The notes beneath the pieces were generated by a model. The model made no database searches, was not told the origin of the DNA, and was given only the letters and a program-made list of their open reading frames with translations. 64,000 nucleotides of DNA from Streptomyces sp. NRRL F-6676 (GTDB lineage: Bacteria > Actinomycetota > Actinomycetes > Streptomycetales > Streptomycetaceae). Location of the stretch: NCBI RefSeq assembly GCF_000725625.1, contig NZ_JOHS01000001.1, positions 248,001 to 312,000 of the forward strand, in the 5' to 3' direction. A program made the translations under genes and the position numbers. Shown here piece by piece: positions 46,128-53,704 of this stretch (its first letter is position 1; each line of letters opens with the position of its first letter).

Positions 46128-46404
46128 TGTCGGCACGTTCGGGCCGATCGCCGCGTACCTGACCGAGCGGTTCCCGTCGGGCGTGCGCTCCACCGGGTAC
46201 GGCGTCGGGTACAGCCTCGCGCTGATCGCGCCGGCCTTCTACCAGTTCTCTCTGCGGCAGTTCGACGGCGTCATGTCGGCGCACCTCGCCCCGGCGGTGC
46301 TGCTCGCGCCGGCCGGCGTGCTGATCAGCGTCGGCGGCCTCCTCGGCCCGGAGACGAAGGACGTCGACATGGCCGACGACAGCACGATCCCGGCCCTGTC
46401 CTGA
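46128..46404 (+). pseudogene. MHS-family permease, 3' remnant only
   Basis: This is the last 90 or so residues of an MFS metabolite:H+ symporter: 'GTFGPIAAYLTERFPSGVRS', 'GYGVGYSLALIAPAFYQF', two final helices and the tail 'LGPETKDVDMAD'. The first ten helices are missing. Homology starts at about 46128, exactly where the minus-strand aldehyde dehydrogenase homology ends. No start codon with a ribosome site precedes it. The intact gene was probably divergent from the dehydrogenase and imported its substrate or a precursor. Confidence 0.85.
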
Positions 46405-46440
46405 CGGCACCGCCCCGGCGGGGCGCGATCTCCTGTACGT

Positions 46441-46476
46441 GTGTGCGCGGGCACCCGGTTCCGGGCCCGCGCACAC
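46441..46476. terminator. Hairpin terminator between two remnants
   Basis: GTGTGCGCGGGC (46441-46452) pairs perfectly with GCCCGCGCACAC (46465-46476). It lies between the convergent permease and IclR remnants, an intact leftover of the former gene order. Confidence 0.75.
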
Positions 46477-46509
46477 GCATGTGTCCAGGGCCGCCCGGGA
46501 CGGGGTGTT

Positions 46510-46890
46510 CTAGACCGCTTGCCGGCCGAGGTCGTCGGGTCGGTAGTGGCCGCCCAGTTCGCGTGTGAGTTCGCGCGCGGTGTCGACGACGATGCACAGT
46601 TCGGGGGCGTCGTCGGACATCGCCAGGGTGTTGTCCGGGCCGACCACGGCGATGCTGGCGCAGATGCCGTACTCGTCGAACACGGGCGCCGCCACCGCGA
46701 CCACGCCGGGGGTGCTCATCGCCGAGCAGTGCCCGACGGCACGCACCTGCTCCACGCCCGCGCGCAGTTCGTCACGCGTCTGATGCGGCAGGTCGGCCAT
46801 CAGCCGCTCCATGGAGAGCTGGTCGGCGTGGTAGGCGAGGAAGATCTTGCTCTGCGCGGTGTCCAGCGGCAGATGGCTGCCGACCCGACC
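46510..46890 (-). pseudogene. IclR-family regulator, C-terminal remnant
   Basis: This reading frame encodes the C-terminal effector domain of an IclR regulator: 'RVGSHLPLDTAQSKIFLAYH', 'TRDELRAGVEQVRAVGHCSA', 'GVVAVAAPVFDEYGICASIAVVG' and 'CIVVDTARELTRELGG'. The N-terminal winged helix that binds DNA is absent. Upstream the frame runs into a TGA at 46903-46905, only a few codons before recognisable homology begins. A 303-base open frame starting at ATG 46812 could still make a fragment. It probably once controlled the neighbouring dehydrogenase and permease genes, which are also truncated. Confidence 0.82.
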
Positions 46891-47027
46891 GCGTCGATCT
46901 GGTCACGAGAGCCTCCGCCGGTGGTGTTCGAGGGTTGTGTCATCCTGCCCAATCGCCTCTACGGGACCGGGGCCGGTCCGGGCACGCGCGGCGGGTTTCC
47001 GGGCACGCACGGGGGGCGTCCCTTCCG

Positions 47028-48560
47028 TCAGGCGTCGAGTTGTTCCTTGCGCTGCTCCGGGGCGGCCGGGCGGTGGGTCGCGTTCGCGCCGGTGGTGGTG
47101 CGGGCCGCGGCGCGGGCGGGGCCGTCGGGGAGGGTGAAGGCGAAGACCGCGGTGAGTGCGGCGAGGGCCGCGAGCGCGAGGTAGGCGTGCTGGTAGGCGG
47201 CGATGGGCGGGTCCGCGACGGCCGCCGCCCGCGGGGTGCCCAGGACGAGCGCCGTGGTCACCGCGGCCGGCGCGAGCGCGCCGCCGGTCTGGCGCACGAC
47301 GGTGTTCAGCGTGGAGGCGTGGGCGAGGTCCCGCCGGTCCACGGTGGCGAGCGAGGCCACCGTCGTCGGCACGAAGAAGCAGCCGATGGCGATGCCGAAG
47401 AGGAACATGTAGGCGCGGAACGTCCACAGGCCGGTGTCCGCGTCGCAGGTCGCGAAGAGCAGCAGCACCCCGGCCACCCCGGCCGTGCCGCAGCCGATGA
47501 TGAGACGGGGCCCGATCCTGGCGTAGAGGACGCCCACGAGCTGGACGGTCAGCAGCACGCCGAACGCCTCGGGGAACGTGGTCAGCCCGGATTCCAGGGC
47601 CGAGCGGTGCTGGGCCTGCTGGAGGAAGAGCGGGCCGATGTACAGGGCGCCCATGATGGGTATCAGGCCCACCAGATTGAGCAGGTTGGTGTCCCGGAAC
47701 AGCCGGTCGCCGAACAGACGCAGCTTCAGCAGCGGATGCCGTACACGCAGTTCGAACAGCGCGGCGGCGACCAGCAGCAGCGCGCCGAGCACGAGCGAGA
47801 CCAGCACGGCAGGTGACGACCAGCCGCGGTTGGGCCCCTCCGAGACGCCGAACATCACACTGCCCAGCGCCGAGGCGCTCAGCAGCAGACCAGGCAGGTC
47901 GAAACGGCCGGGGCGGGCGGAGCGGTGGGCGGCCAGGAAGACCGCGCCGAACAGCAGGGCGGGCAGCCCCACCGGGAGGTTGACGTAGAAGACCCACCGC
48001 CAGCTCAGCCGGTCCACCAGCAGCCCGCCGAGCACGGGTGCCGCCGCCGGAGCGATCTGCTGCGGAATGATCATGTACCGCGAGATGCGCACCTGTTCCG
48101 AGGTGCTGAACGTGTGGAACAGCAGAGCGGCCGAGGCGGGGAACAGCACACCGGCCGACAACCCCTGCACCGCCCGGTAGCCGACGAGCTGGCCGAGCGT
48201 GGCGGCGGTGCCGCACAGCAGCGAGGAGGCGAGGAAGCCGGCCAGTGCGGTCAGCAGCACCTGCTTGCCGCCGAACCGCTCGACCAGCCAGGCGGACGCG
48301 GGGATGGCCATGGCCAGACAGACCGGATAGATGACGACGACGCCGTCCAGCGCGGCCGTCGTCAGCTGGAACTGACGGGCGATCGAGGGCAGTGCCACGG
48401 TGGTGATGGCGCCGTCGACGATCGCGATGAACGTCACGCTGACGCACATGACGGGAACGACGAGGCGCTGGTTCAGGTGCGCGCGGGGACGGAGGCGATT
48501 ACGGAGACGGGGGCTCTTGCGCGGGCGCGGGAGGGGCGGTCCGGGGCGACGTGAAAGCAC
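47028..48560 (-). CDS. MFS exporter, DHA2 (EmrB/QacA-like) family
   Basis: This exporter of about 510 residues has 14 hydrophobic segments with 'SVTFIAIVDGAITTVALPSI' in helix 1, 'LVERFGGKQVL' after helix 2 and 'AAAPVLGGLLVDRLSWRWVF' around helices 5 and 6. It likely expels a toxic organic compound. The start is uncertain: GTG 48560 is given because the next in-frame GTG (48575) lies inside the operator palindrome; a start nearer helix 1 is possible. It is divergent from a MarR regulator, the usual arrangement for an inducible efflux pump. Its C-terminal tail is Arg/Ala-rich. Confidence 0.85.
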   Translation of the reverse strand: MLSRRPGPPLPRPRKSPRLRNRLRPRAHLNQRLVVPVMCVSVTFIAIVDGAITTVALPSIARQFQLTTAALDGVVVIYPVCLAMAIPASAWLVERFGGKQVLLTALAGFLASSLLCGTAATLGQLVGYRAVQGLSAGVLFPASAALLFHTFSTSEQVRISRYMIIPQQIAPAAAPVLGGLLVDRLSWRWVFYVNLPVGLPALLFGAVFLAAHRSARPGRFDLPGLLLSASALGSVMFGVSEGPNRGWSSPAVLVSLVLGALLLVAAALFELRVRHPLLKLRLFGDRLFRDTNLLNLVGLIPIMGALYIGPLFLQQAQHRSALESGLTTFPEAFGVLLTVQLVGVLYARIGPRLIIGCGTAGVAGVLLLFATCDADTGLWTFRAYMFLFGIAIGCFFVPTTVASLATVDRRDLAHASTLNTVVRQTGGALAPAAVTTALVLGTPRAAAVADPPIAAYQHAYLALAALAALTAVFAFTLPDGPARAAARTTTGANATHRPAAPEQRKEQLDA

Positions 48561-48565
48561 TTGCT

Positions 48566-48590
48566 GAGCATACACACTATGTGTGTGCTC
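48566..48590. promoter_or_regulatory. MarR-type operator
   Basis: ACACAC (48572-48577) and GTGTGT (48581-48586) flank TAT as a perfect inverted repeat, and GAGC (48566-48569) and GCTC (48587-48590) extend it with a two-base bulge. It lies between the divergent exporter and MarR genes. Confidence 0.65.
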
Positions 48591-48660
48591 ATAGAATCGT
48601 TCCTAGAATGGTTTCCGCGGAGGGTCGCTTCGCATGGTTTCTTCGCGAACGAGGTGGCGC

Positions 48661-49092
48661 ATGGCAGTGCAGGGCAGCAGTGACGTCCTGGTCGACGAGC
48701 TCTACGAGACGACGAACGGACTGCGGCAGTTCGTGGAGGCCCGGCTGCGGGAGAAGGGGGCGTCGGTCGCCCGGCTGCGCGCGCTGCGGATGCTGGCGTC
48801 GGCGGAGGAACCACTGCGGATGCGGGACCTGAGCGAACGGGCGGGCATCGCGGCCCGGACGGCGACGACCATCGTCGACAGCCTGGAGCGCGACGCACTG
48901 GTGGAGCGGGTACGGCACCCCCGGGACCGGCGGGCCTTCCTGCTGCGCCTCACGGACGAGGGCCGCCGCTGCCACAGCGAGGCCGAGGACGTCGACCGCC
49001 TCGCCCTGGCGGAGGCGACGGCACGCCTCGGCGCGTCCGACCGCGAGCAACTGCGCGCGCTCCTGGCACGCATCCGGGAGGCGACGGGGTGA
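48661..49092 (+). CDS. MarR-family transcriptional regulator
   Basis: This 143-residue regulator has the MarR winged helix: 'LRMRDLSERAGIAARTATTIVDSLERDALVERVRHPRDRRAFLLRLTDEG' laid out over residues about 50-105, with the Asp-Arg-Arg wing tip. Dimerising helices lie at both ends. ATG 48661 has GAGG six bases upstream; an in-frame ATG at 48634 lacks a site. It likely represses the divergent exporter by binding the ACACAC-TAT-GTGTGT palindrome and is released by a phenolic or drug ligand. Confidence 0.9.
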   Translation: MAVQGSSDVLVDELYETTNGLRQFVEARLREKGASVARLRALRMLASAEEPLRMRDLSERAGIAARTATTIVDSLERDALVERVRHPRDRRAFLLRLTDEGRRCHSEAEDVDRLALAEATARLGASDREQLRALLARIREATG

Positions 49093-49181
49093 CGCGGGGG
49101 CGGCGCGCTCGCCGTGACCGGTCCGGAGCAACGGGCGGTCCGCAGGCGTTTCCCGCCGGGGCGATGTTCGTTGAGGTCGGC

Positions 49182-49409
49182 ATGATCAAGAAAATGCTCG
49201 TGCGCGCGTCCTGCCTCTCCGCCCTGACCGCCGCGCTCCTCGCGTCCGCCCCCGCGTCCCACGCCGCCGCCGTCGCCGCCCCGCTTCCCGCCCCGTCCGC
49301 CGGGGCGCCGGGGGCGCCCCTGGTCGGCGGGCTCCTCGGCTCGCTGGAGGTGGGACACCCCGTCACCTCGCTGCGGACGCTGGTTCCGGCGGGCGTGCTG
49401 GGGCGGTAG
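49182..49409 (+). CDS. Small secreted peptide of unknown function
   Basis: This 75-residue product has a clear signal peptide ('MIKKMLVRASCLSALTAALL', cleavage after ASHA near residue 31) and a mature part of about 45 residues rich in Ala, Pro, Gly and Leu, with 'LVGGLLGSLEVG' in the middle. There is no cysteine in the mature part. ATG 49182 has GAGG five bases upstream. It lies 89 bases after the MarR gene on the same strand and could be read through from it. I do not recognise a family; it is not chaplin-like. Confidence 0.6.
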   Translation: MIKKMLVRASCLSALTAALLASAPASHAAAVAAPLPAPSAGAPGAPLVGGLLGSLEVGHPVTSLRTLVPAGVLGR

Positions 49410-49471
49410 CCCCACGCGAACGGGAACCGGGAATCCGGGCGCGTCCGCCGGCGGGCCTCGGGAGCGTCGGC

Positions 49472-50089
49472 TCACAGGCTTCCGAGCAGCCCGTCGAGCG
49501 GCGCCGGCACGCACCCCTCCTCCAGCGCCTCCACGAGGAGCCGGCCGTAGCGGATCTTGCGCCCCTTCTTCGTGCCGAGGAAGCGCCGCAGCAACTGTTC
49601 CCGGGGCCGGCCGTGCTGGGCCGGCTGGCGCAGGAACGTCTGCCAGGCGCGGAGTTCGCCCTCACCGCGGACGATCTCCTCGACCCGGTCCGCGCCCAGC
49701 GCCCGGATCAACTCGTCCTCCAGATCGCGTACGCACACGAACACCTGACCGGACGGCGCCCCGGCCCGCCGCAGACCGCGGTCGAAGAAGGGCCGCTCGC
49801 GTTCGTCGCACAACCCCGACAGCCGCAGACCGAGTCCGGCCGGCCCGAGGAGCCCGGCGTACCGCCCGACGCTCATCGCCCCGCCCATCGGCACCACGCA
49901 CACCCCCTCGGCGGCCAGGTCCCGCCCGCACCGGGCGGCCAGCGCCTCCACGGCCGCGAGATCACTGGCCCCCTCCACCAGAACGGCTGTCCGCACCCCC
50001 ACCCGCCCGGCCAGCTCCGCCGCGATCCCACCGGCACCCCCGGCCGCCCAACGCCCCACCTCGTCCCGGAACGCACCCATGCCCACCAT
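49472..50089 (-). CDS. TOPRIM-domain (OLD-like) protein
   Basis: This protein of about 205 residues has a TOPRIM-type phosphotransfer fold: 'TAVLVEGASDLAAVEALAAR' supplies the conserved Glu, 'VCVVPMGGAMSVGRYAGLL' the middle strand, and 'LRLSGLCDERERPFF' the acidic metal site (Asp-x-Glu). A second part contains 'DLEDELIRALGADRVEEIV' and the C-terminal helical 'GRKIRYGRLLVEALEEG'. Similar domains occur alone in actinobacteria and fused to ABC ATPases in OLD nucleases; here no ATPase is adjacent. ATG codons at 50089 and 50080 are both possible. Upstream opening to 50380 is low-complexity. Its substrate is unknown; a nuclease or nucleotide-processing role is inferred. Confidence 0.75.
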   Translation of the reverse strand: MVGMGAFRDEVGRWAAGGAGGIAAELAGRVGVRTAVLVEGASDLAAVEALAARCGRDLAAEGVCVVPMGGAMSVGRYAGLLGPAGLGLRLSGLCDERERPFFDRGLRRAGAPSGQVFVCVRDLEDELIRALGADRVEEIVRGEGELRAWQTFLRQPAQHGRPREQLLRRFLGTKKGRKIRYGRLLVEALEEGCVPAPLDGLLGSL

Positions 50090-50199
50090 GCCGCGAGTCT
50101 GCACCCCGGCCCCCGGCCCCCGGCCCCCGGCACGGCACACGGTTTTACGTCCGGACGGTCCCGGACGCCCCGGACGGCATCCGGTGGCGCGCGACCGGA

Positions 50200-51069
50200 T
50201 CAGCGGGAGCGCAGGGCCGCCTTCAGGACCTGCTGGACGGTGCGCGCGGGGTGGCCGATGACGGATTCCAGGGTGGGATCGGTGACGTCGAACTCGCCTT
50301 CGCGGGCGGCGGTGAACATCGTCAGAAGGAACTCCGCGGCCGGACGCGGCATGCCGTTGGCGACCGCGGCCGACAGCCACTCCTCGTCGTCCATGGTGAC
50401 GTGGGTGAGGGTCCGGCCGGTGAGGCGGCCGAGGATCCCGGCGACGTCGGCGAAGTCCAGCGCCTGGGGTGCGGTCAGCGGCGGTGTGATGCCGTCGAGC
50501 GTTCCGTGGCCGTCGTCGGTCAGGGCGGCGGCCGCGGCTTCCGCGAGGTCCTCGTGGGCTGTCCAGGAGAACGGGCCGTCCTGCGGCACGGCGAGCGTGC
50601 CGGTCTCCAGGGCCGCGCCGATGTAGTGCTCCAGGGCGGCGGCGTAGAACCCGTTGCGCAGCGCGGTGTACGGGACCCCCTGCCGCTGGAGGTGCGCCTC
50701 GGTCGCCGCGTGGACCGGCTGCGGCAGAAAGCGGGAGGTGGCCGAGGAGGCCTGGTGGCTGGTGTAGAGGATGCGCCCGGCGCCCGCCTCCCGCGCCGCG
50801 TCGATGGCGGCGGTGTTCGCGGCCACCGCGCCGTCACCCCGTATGGACGCCGAGACGACGAGGACGCGCTCGGCGCCCTCGAAGGCGTGCTTGAGCCCGC
50901 CGGGCTCGGTGAAGTCGCCCGCCCGCACCCGGACCCCGCGCGCGGCGAGACCGGCGGCCTTGTCCACGTCCCGCACGCTGACGCCGATCCTCTCGGCCGG
51001 TACGCGTTCCAGCAGGCGGTCGACGATCAGCGCTCCGAGGCGACCGGTGGCTCCTGTGACGATCAGCAT
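50200..51069 (-). CDS. NmrA/QOR2-like NAD(P)-binding reductase
   Basis: This 289-residue atypical short-chain dehydrogenase starts with the dinucleotide motif 'MLIVTGATGRLGALIVDRLL' and continues 'GVSVRDVDKAAGLAARGV', 'GDFTEPGGLKHAFEGAERVL' and 'GRILYTSHQASS'. It resembles QOR2/YtfG-type quinone reductases and NmrA-like sensors of NADP(H). ATG 51069 starts immediately with the fold. It is divergent from a TetR regulator with a palindrome between them, a common pairing for redox- or quinone-responsive reductases. Confidence 0.9.
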   Translation of the reverse strand: MLIVTGATGRLGALIVDRLLERVPAERIGVSVRDVDKAAGLAARGVRVRAGDFTEPGGLKHAFEGAERVLVVSASIRGDGAVAANTAAIDAAREAGAGRILYTSHQASSATSRFLPQPVHAATEAHLQRQGVPYTALRNGFYAAALEHYIGAALETGTLAVPQDGPFSWTAHEDLAEAAAAALTDDGHGTLDGITPPLTAPQALDFADVAGILGRLTGRTLTHVTMDDEEWLSAAVANGMPRPAAEFLLTMFTAAREGEFDVTDPTLESVIGHPARTVQQVLKAALRSR

Positions 51070-51110
51070 GGGTGACTCCCGTTCGTATGTCGTGTCCAGC
51101 GGAGTCGACG

Positions 51111-51123
51111 ATATCACTGATAT
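51111..51123. promoter_or_regulatory. Palindromic operator, NmrA/TetR pair
   Basis: ATATCA-C-TGATAT (51111-51123) is a perfect inverted repeat 42 bases from the reductase start. In addition CTGATATTTCCATTG (51117-51131) is matched, with one mismatch, by the reverse-oriented CAATGGAAACATCAG (51217-51231) near the TetR start. The TetR protein could therefore bind at both promoters. Confidence 0.6.
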
Positions 51124-51261
51124 TTCCATTGGCTCGAACGAGTGGTGCCGGAGACGCGCAACAGGGCGCTGAAGAGGAGAAGTGCTGCTGCCTCCGGCGA
51201 AGTTTCGCGGCAGTATCAATGGAAACATCAGCTGTCGCGTATCGGCGATATCATCGTGTTC

Positions 51262-51948
51262 ATGGCTTCGAACACGCAGCGGCGAGACACCACCCGGGAG
51301 CGCATCGTGAAGGTCGCGGCGGACCTGTTGCGCGAGCAGGGGCCCGCCGCGGTGACCACGCGCCGGGTGGCGCAGGAGGCCGGGCTCCAGCCCCCCGCCC
51401 TGTACCGCTTCTTCCAGGGCAAGGACGACCTGGTGGACGCGGCGGCGGAGCATGTCTTCGCCGAACACGTGGCGCGCAAGCAGACCGCCGCGCCCTCGGA
51501 CGACCCCGTCGAGGACCTCCGCGCCGGATGGCGGACACAGATCGAGTTCGGGCTGGACAACCCGCACGTCTTCGCGCTGCTGCTCGATCCGGTCCGCGCG
51601 CGCGACACCCCGGCGGAGGCCAAGGGGGTGCGGATCCTGGCCGAGCGGGTGCACCGGATCGCCGCCGCCGGGCTGCTCCGGGTGAGCGAGGAGCGCGCCG
51701 TCAATCTCATCCGCGCCGCCGGGACCGGCACCGTCCAGACCCTGCTGACCCTGCCGCCGGGGCAGAGCGATCCGCAACTGGCCGACGCCGCCTTCGACGC
51801 GGTCGCCCGCGCCGTCCTCGTCGACGAGCCCGCCGTCCCCACCCGCGACCCGGCGGCCGTCGTCGCGGCGTTCCGCACTCTTCTGCCCGAACTGTCCACC
51901 CTGAGCAGGCCCGAGGCCGCGCTGCTCGACGAGTGGCTGCGGCGCTGA
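51262..51948 (+). CDS. TetR-family transcriptional regulator
   Basis: This 228-residue repressor has the helix-turn-helix 'ERIVKVAADLLREQGPAAVT' and 'TRRVAQEAGLQPPALYRFFQ' in residues about 15-60, then a TetR_C-type ligand domain. ATG 51262 lacks a good ribosome site; a longer frame from 51142 crosses the operator region and is less likely. It is divergent from the QOR2-like reductase and likely represses it. Confidence 0.9.
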   Translation: MASNTQRRDTTRERIVKVAADLLREQGPAAVTTRRVAQEAGLQPPALYRFFQGKDDLVDAAAEHVFAEHVARKQTAAPSDDPVEDLRAGWRTQIEFGLDNPHVFALLLDPVRARDTPAEAKGVRILAERVHRIAAAGLLRVSEERAVNLIRAAGTGTVQTLLTLPPGQSDPQLADAAFDAVARAVLVDEPAVPTRDPAAVVAAFRTLLPELSTLSRPEAALLDEWLRR

Positions 51949-51979
51949 CGGCGCGGCACGACCGCACTCGGGCGGTCGG

Positions 51980-52900
51980 TCAGACCATGGGCGAGAGGTG
52001 GGCGCGGGCCCAGGTCTCGAAGTCCGTTGTGGGCAGGCCGAGTTCCCGGGCGTGGCTCGGGTCGGCCGGCTGGGGGTGGTCGTTGAGGGCCGCCTGGCCG
52101 TGGCCCGCGCCGGAGAGACCGGCCGCGACCGCCTCCTCCTCCGTCATGTCGGGTGCGGTCAGCGTGGTGCCGAGGACGCGGGAGAGGATGTCCGCGATCT
52201 CCGCCATCGTGCGCCGGTCGCCCGCCAGCTCCAGTTCCACGCCGTCGAACCGCTCGGGGTCGGCGATCGCCGCGGCCGCCGCGCTGCCGATGTCGTCGAG
52301 GGCGACGAGTGAGAGGCGCGTAGCGGGCTTGAGGAGGCTGACGAGCCCGCCCTCGACGCCGCGCGGGAAGACGTCGCGCTCCGAGGGCAGGAAGTTCTCC
52401 ATGGAGTAGCTCGGCTTGAGCAGCGTCCAGTGCGCGAACCCGGCCCCGCGCACCCGGTCCTGGATCTCCGCCTTCGTGGCGTAGTACGGCTCCAGGGCGG
52501 CCCAGCGTCCCTTCACCCAGGTGACGTGCTGTCCCGTGCCGGAGGTCGTGGTCTGGACGAAGTGCGGTACCCCGGCGGCCCTGGCGGCCTCGATGAGGTT
52601 GACGGCCTGGGCGAGTTCGCCCTCGAAGCCGCGGCCGGCGAGGTCGGGCATCTGGACGGAGAAGACCGCGCGGGCGCCCTCGGCCGCCGCGCGGAGGGAG
52701 TCGCGGTCGTCGAGGTCCCCGGTGACCAGCTCCGCGCCCAGTGCTTCGACGGCCCGGGACCGGTCGGTCGTCGCGTCGCGGACCAGGGCGCGGACGGGTG
52801 TGCCCGACGCGAGCAGGGCGCGGGCGGTGGCGCCGCCCTGACGTCCGGTGGCGCCGGTGACCAGGACGGGGGCGGGGGTGGGGGCGGGTGCTGTGGTCAT
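51980..52900 (-). CDS. NmrA-family NAD(P)-binding protein
   Basis: This 306-residue protein has 'VLVTGATGRQGGATARALLA' near residue 12, then 'RALVRDATTDRSRAVEALGA', 'VTGDLDDRDSLRAAAEGARA' and 'HWTLLKPSYSMENFLP', typical of NmrA-like short-chain dehydrogenases that may sense or use NADP(H). ATG 52900 has GAGG six bases upstream; the opening to 53008 crosses the operator. It forms a divergent pair with the TetR gene at 53007 and repeats the NmrA-TetR theme of the preceding pair, although the two reductases are only distantly alike. Confidence 0.9.
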   Translation of the reverse strand: MTTAPAPTPAPVLVTGATGRQGGATARALLASGTPVRALVRDATTDRSRAVEALGAELVTGDLDDRDSLRAAAEGARAVFSVQMPDLAGRGFEGELAQAVNLIEAARAAGVPHFVQTTTSGTGQHVTWVKGRWAALEPYYATKAEIQDRVRGAGFAHWTLLKPSYSMENFLPSERDVFPRGVEGGLVSLLKPATRLSLVALDDIGSAAAAAIADPERFDGVELELAGDRRTMAEIADILSRVLGTTLTAPDMTEEEAVAAGLSGAGHGQAALNDHPQPADPSHARELGLPTTDFETWARAHLSPMV

Positions 52901-52930
52901 GGGGGTCCTCGGAGTCGTGGCGATGCGGCT

Positions 52931-52986
52931 AAGTGGCGGGGGCCGCCACTTACGTTCCGGGTACGATACGGAGGCCCCCGCCACTT
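52931..52986. promoter_or_regulatory. Repeated operator, NmrA/TetR pair
   Basis: AAGTGGCGG (52931-52939) and CCGCCACTT (52943-52951) form a perfect inverted repeat around GGG. The same arm recurs inverted as GGCCCCCGCCACTT (52973-52986), complementary to 52931-52944. The TACGAT (52962-52967) between them may be a -10 box, so the TetR protein could clamp this promoter. Confidence 0.7.
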
Positions 52987-53006
52987 GGCAACCCGGAGAG
53001 GACGCC

Positions 53007-53600
53007 ATGCCCGACCGTCAGCGTGCGGACGCCCGGCGCAACTACGCGCGCATCCTGGCCATCGCCGAGAAGGAGGTCGCCGCCCATGGCGCGGACGCCT
53101 CCCTCGAACGGATCGCCCGCCTCGCCGGAGTCGGCTCGGCGACCGTGCGCCGGCACTTCCCCGGCCGGCGGGCGCTGCTCCAAGCGGTGTTCGGCGAGCG
53201 GATCGAGGCGCTGTGCGTCCACGCCGCATCGCTGGCCGGGGCCGCCGACGCCCGCGCCGCGCTGCTCGAATGGCTGGGCGCGCTCACCGACTACAGCGCC
53301 TCGGCACGCGGCATGGGCGAGGCCCTGGCGCAGGACGGGCTGGACGATCCGTCCCACGTGAACGTCTGTGCGGCGGTGCTCGGCCGGGGGCTGGAACCGC
53401 TGCTGCGGCGCGCGGCCGAGGCGGGCGCGGTGGCGCCGGACGTCACCGCCGCGGATCTGCTCGCCCTGGTCACGGGCATCGCACTGGCCACGGAGGGCCG
53501 TCCGGACGCCGCCGCGGAGGCGCGTCGGCTGCTCGATCTGACGGTACGGGGGGTGAGCCCCGAGCGGTCGGTGCCGGCCGTCACGGAGGGGGCCCGGTAG
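53007..53600 (+). CDS. TetR-family transcriptional regulator
   Basis: This 197-residue regulator has the helix-turn-helix 'ARILAIAEKEVAAHGADASL' and 'ERIARLAGVGSATVRRHFPG' (residues about 14-55) and a C-terminal domain like TetR_C_33-type bacterial repressors. ATG 53007 has GGAGAGG about six bases upstream. It lies 20 bases after the second operator arm and should repress itself and the divergent NmrA-like gene. Confidence 0.9.
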   Translation: MPDRQRADARRNYARILAIAEKEVAAHGADASLERIARLAGVGSATVRRHFPGRRALLQAVFGERIEALCVHAASLAGAADARAALLEWLGALTDYSASARGMGEALAQDGLDDPSHVNVCAAVLGRGLEPLLRRAAEAGAVAPDVTAADLLALVTGIALATEGRPDAAAEARRLLDLTVRGVSPERSVPAVTEGAR

Positions 53601-53704
53601 GCGAGGCCGGCGCGGTCGGCGTCGGCGGTCGCGGGGGAGCGCCCCTGACGGTGGCCGGGTGAACGCCCGCCGGGTCCCGGGCCGGTGGGTCCCGGGCCGG
53701 CGGG

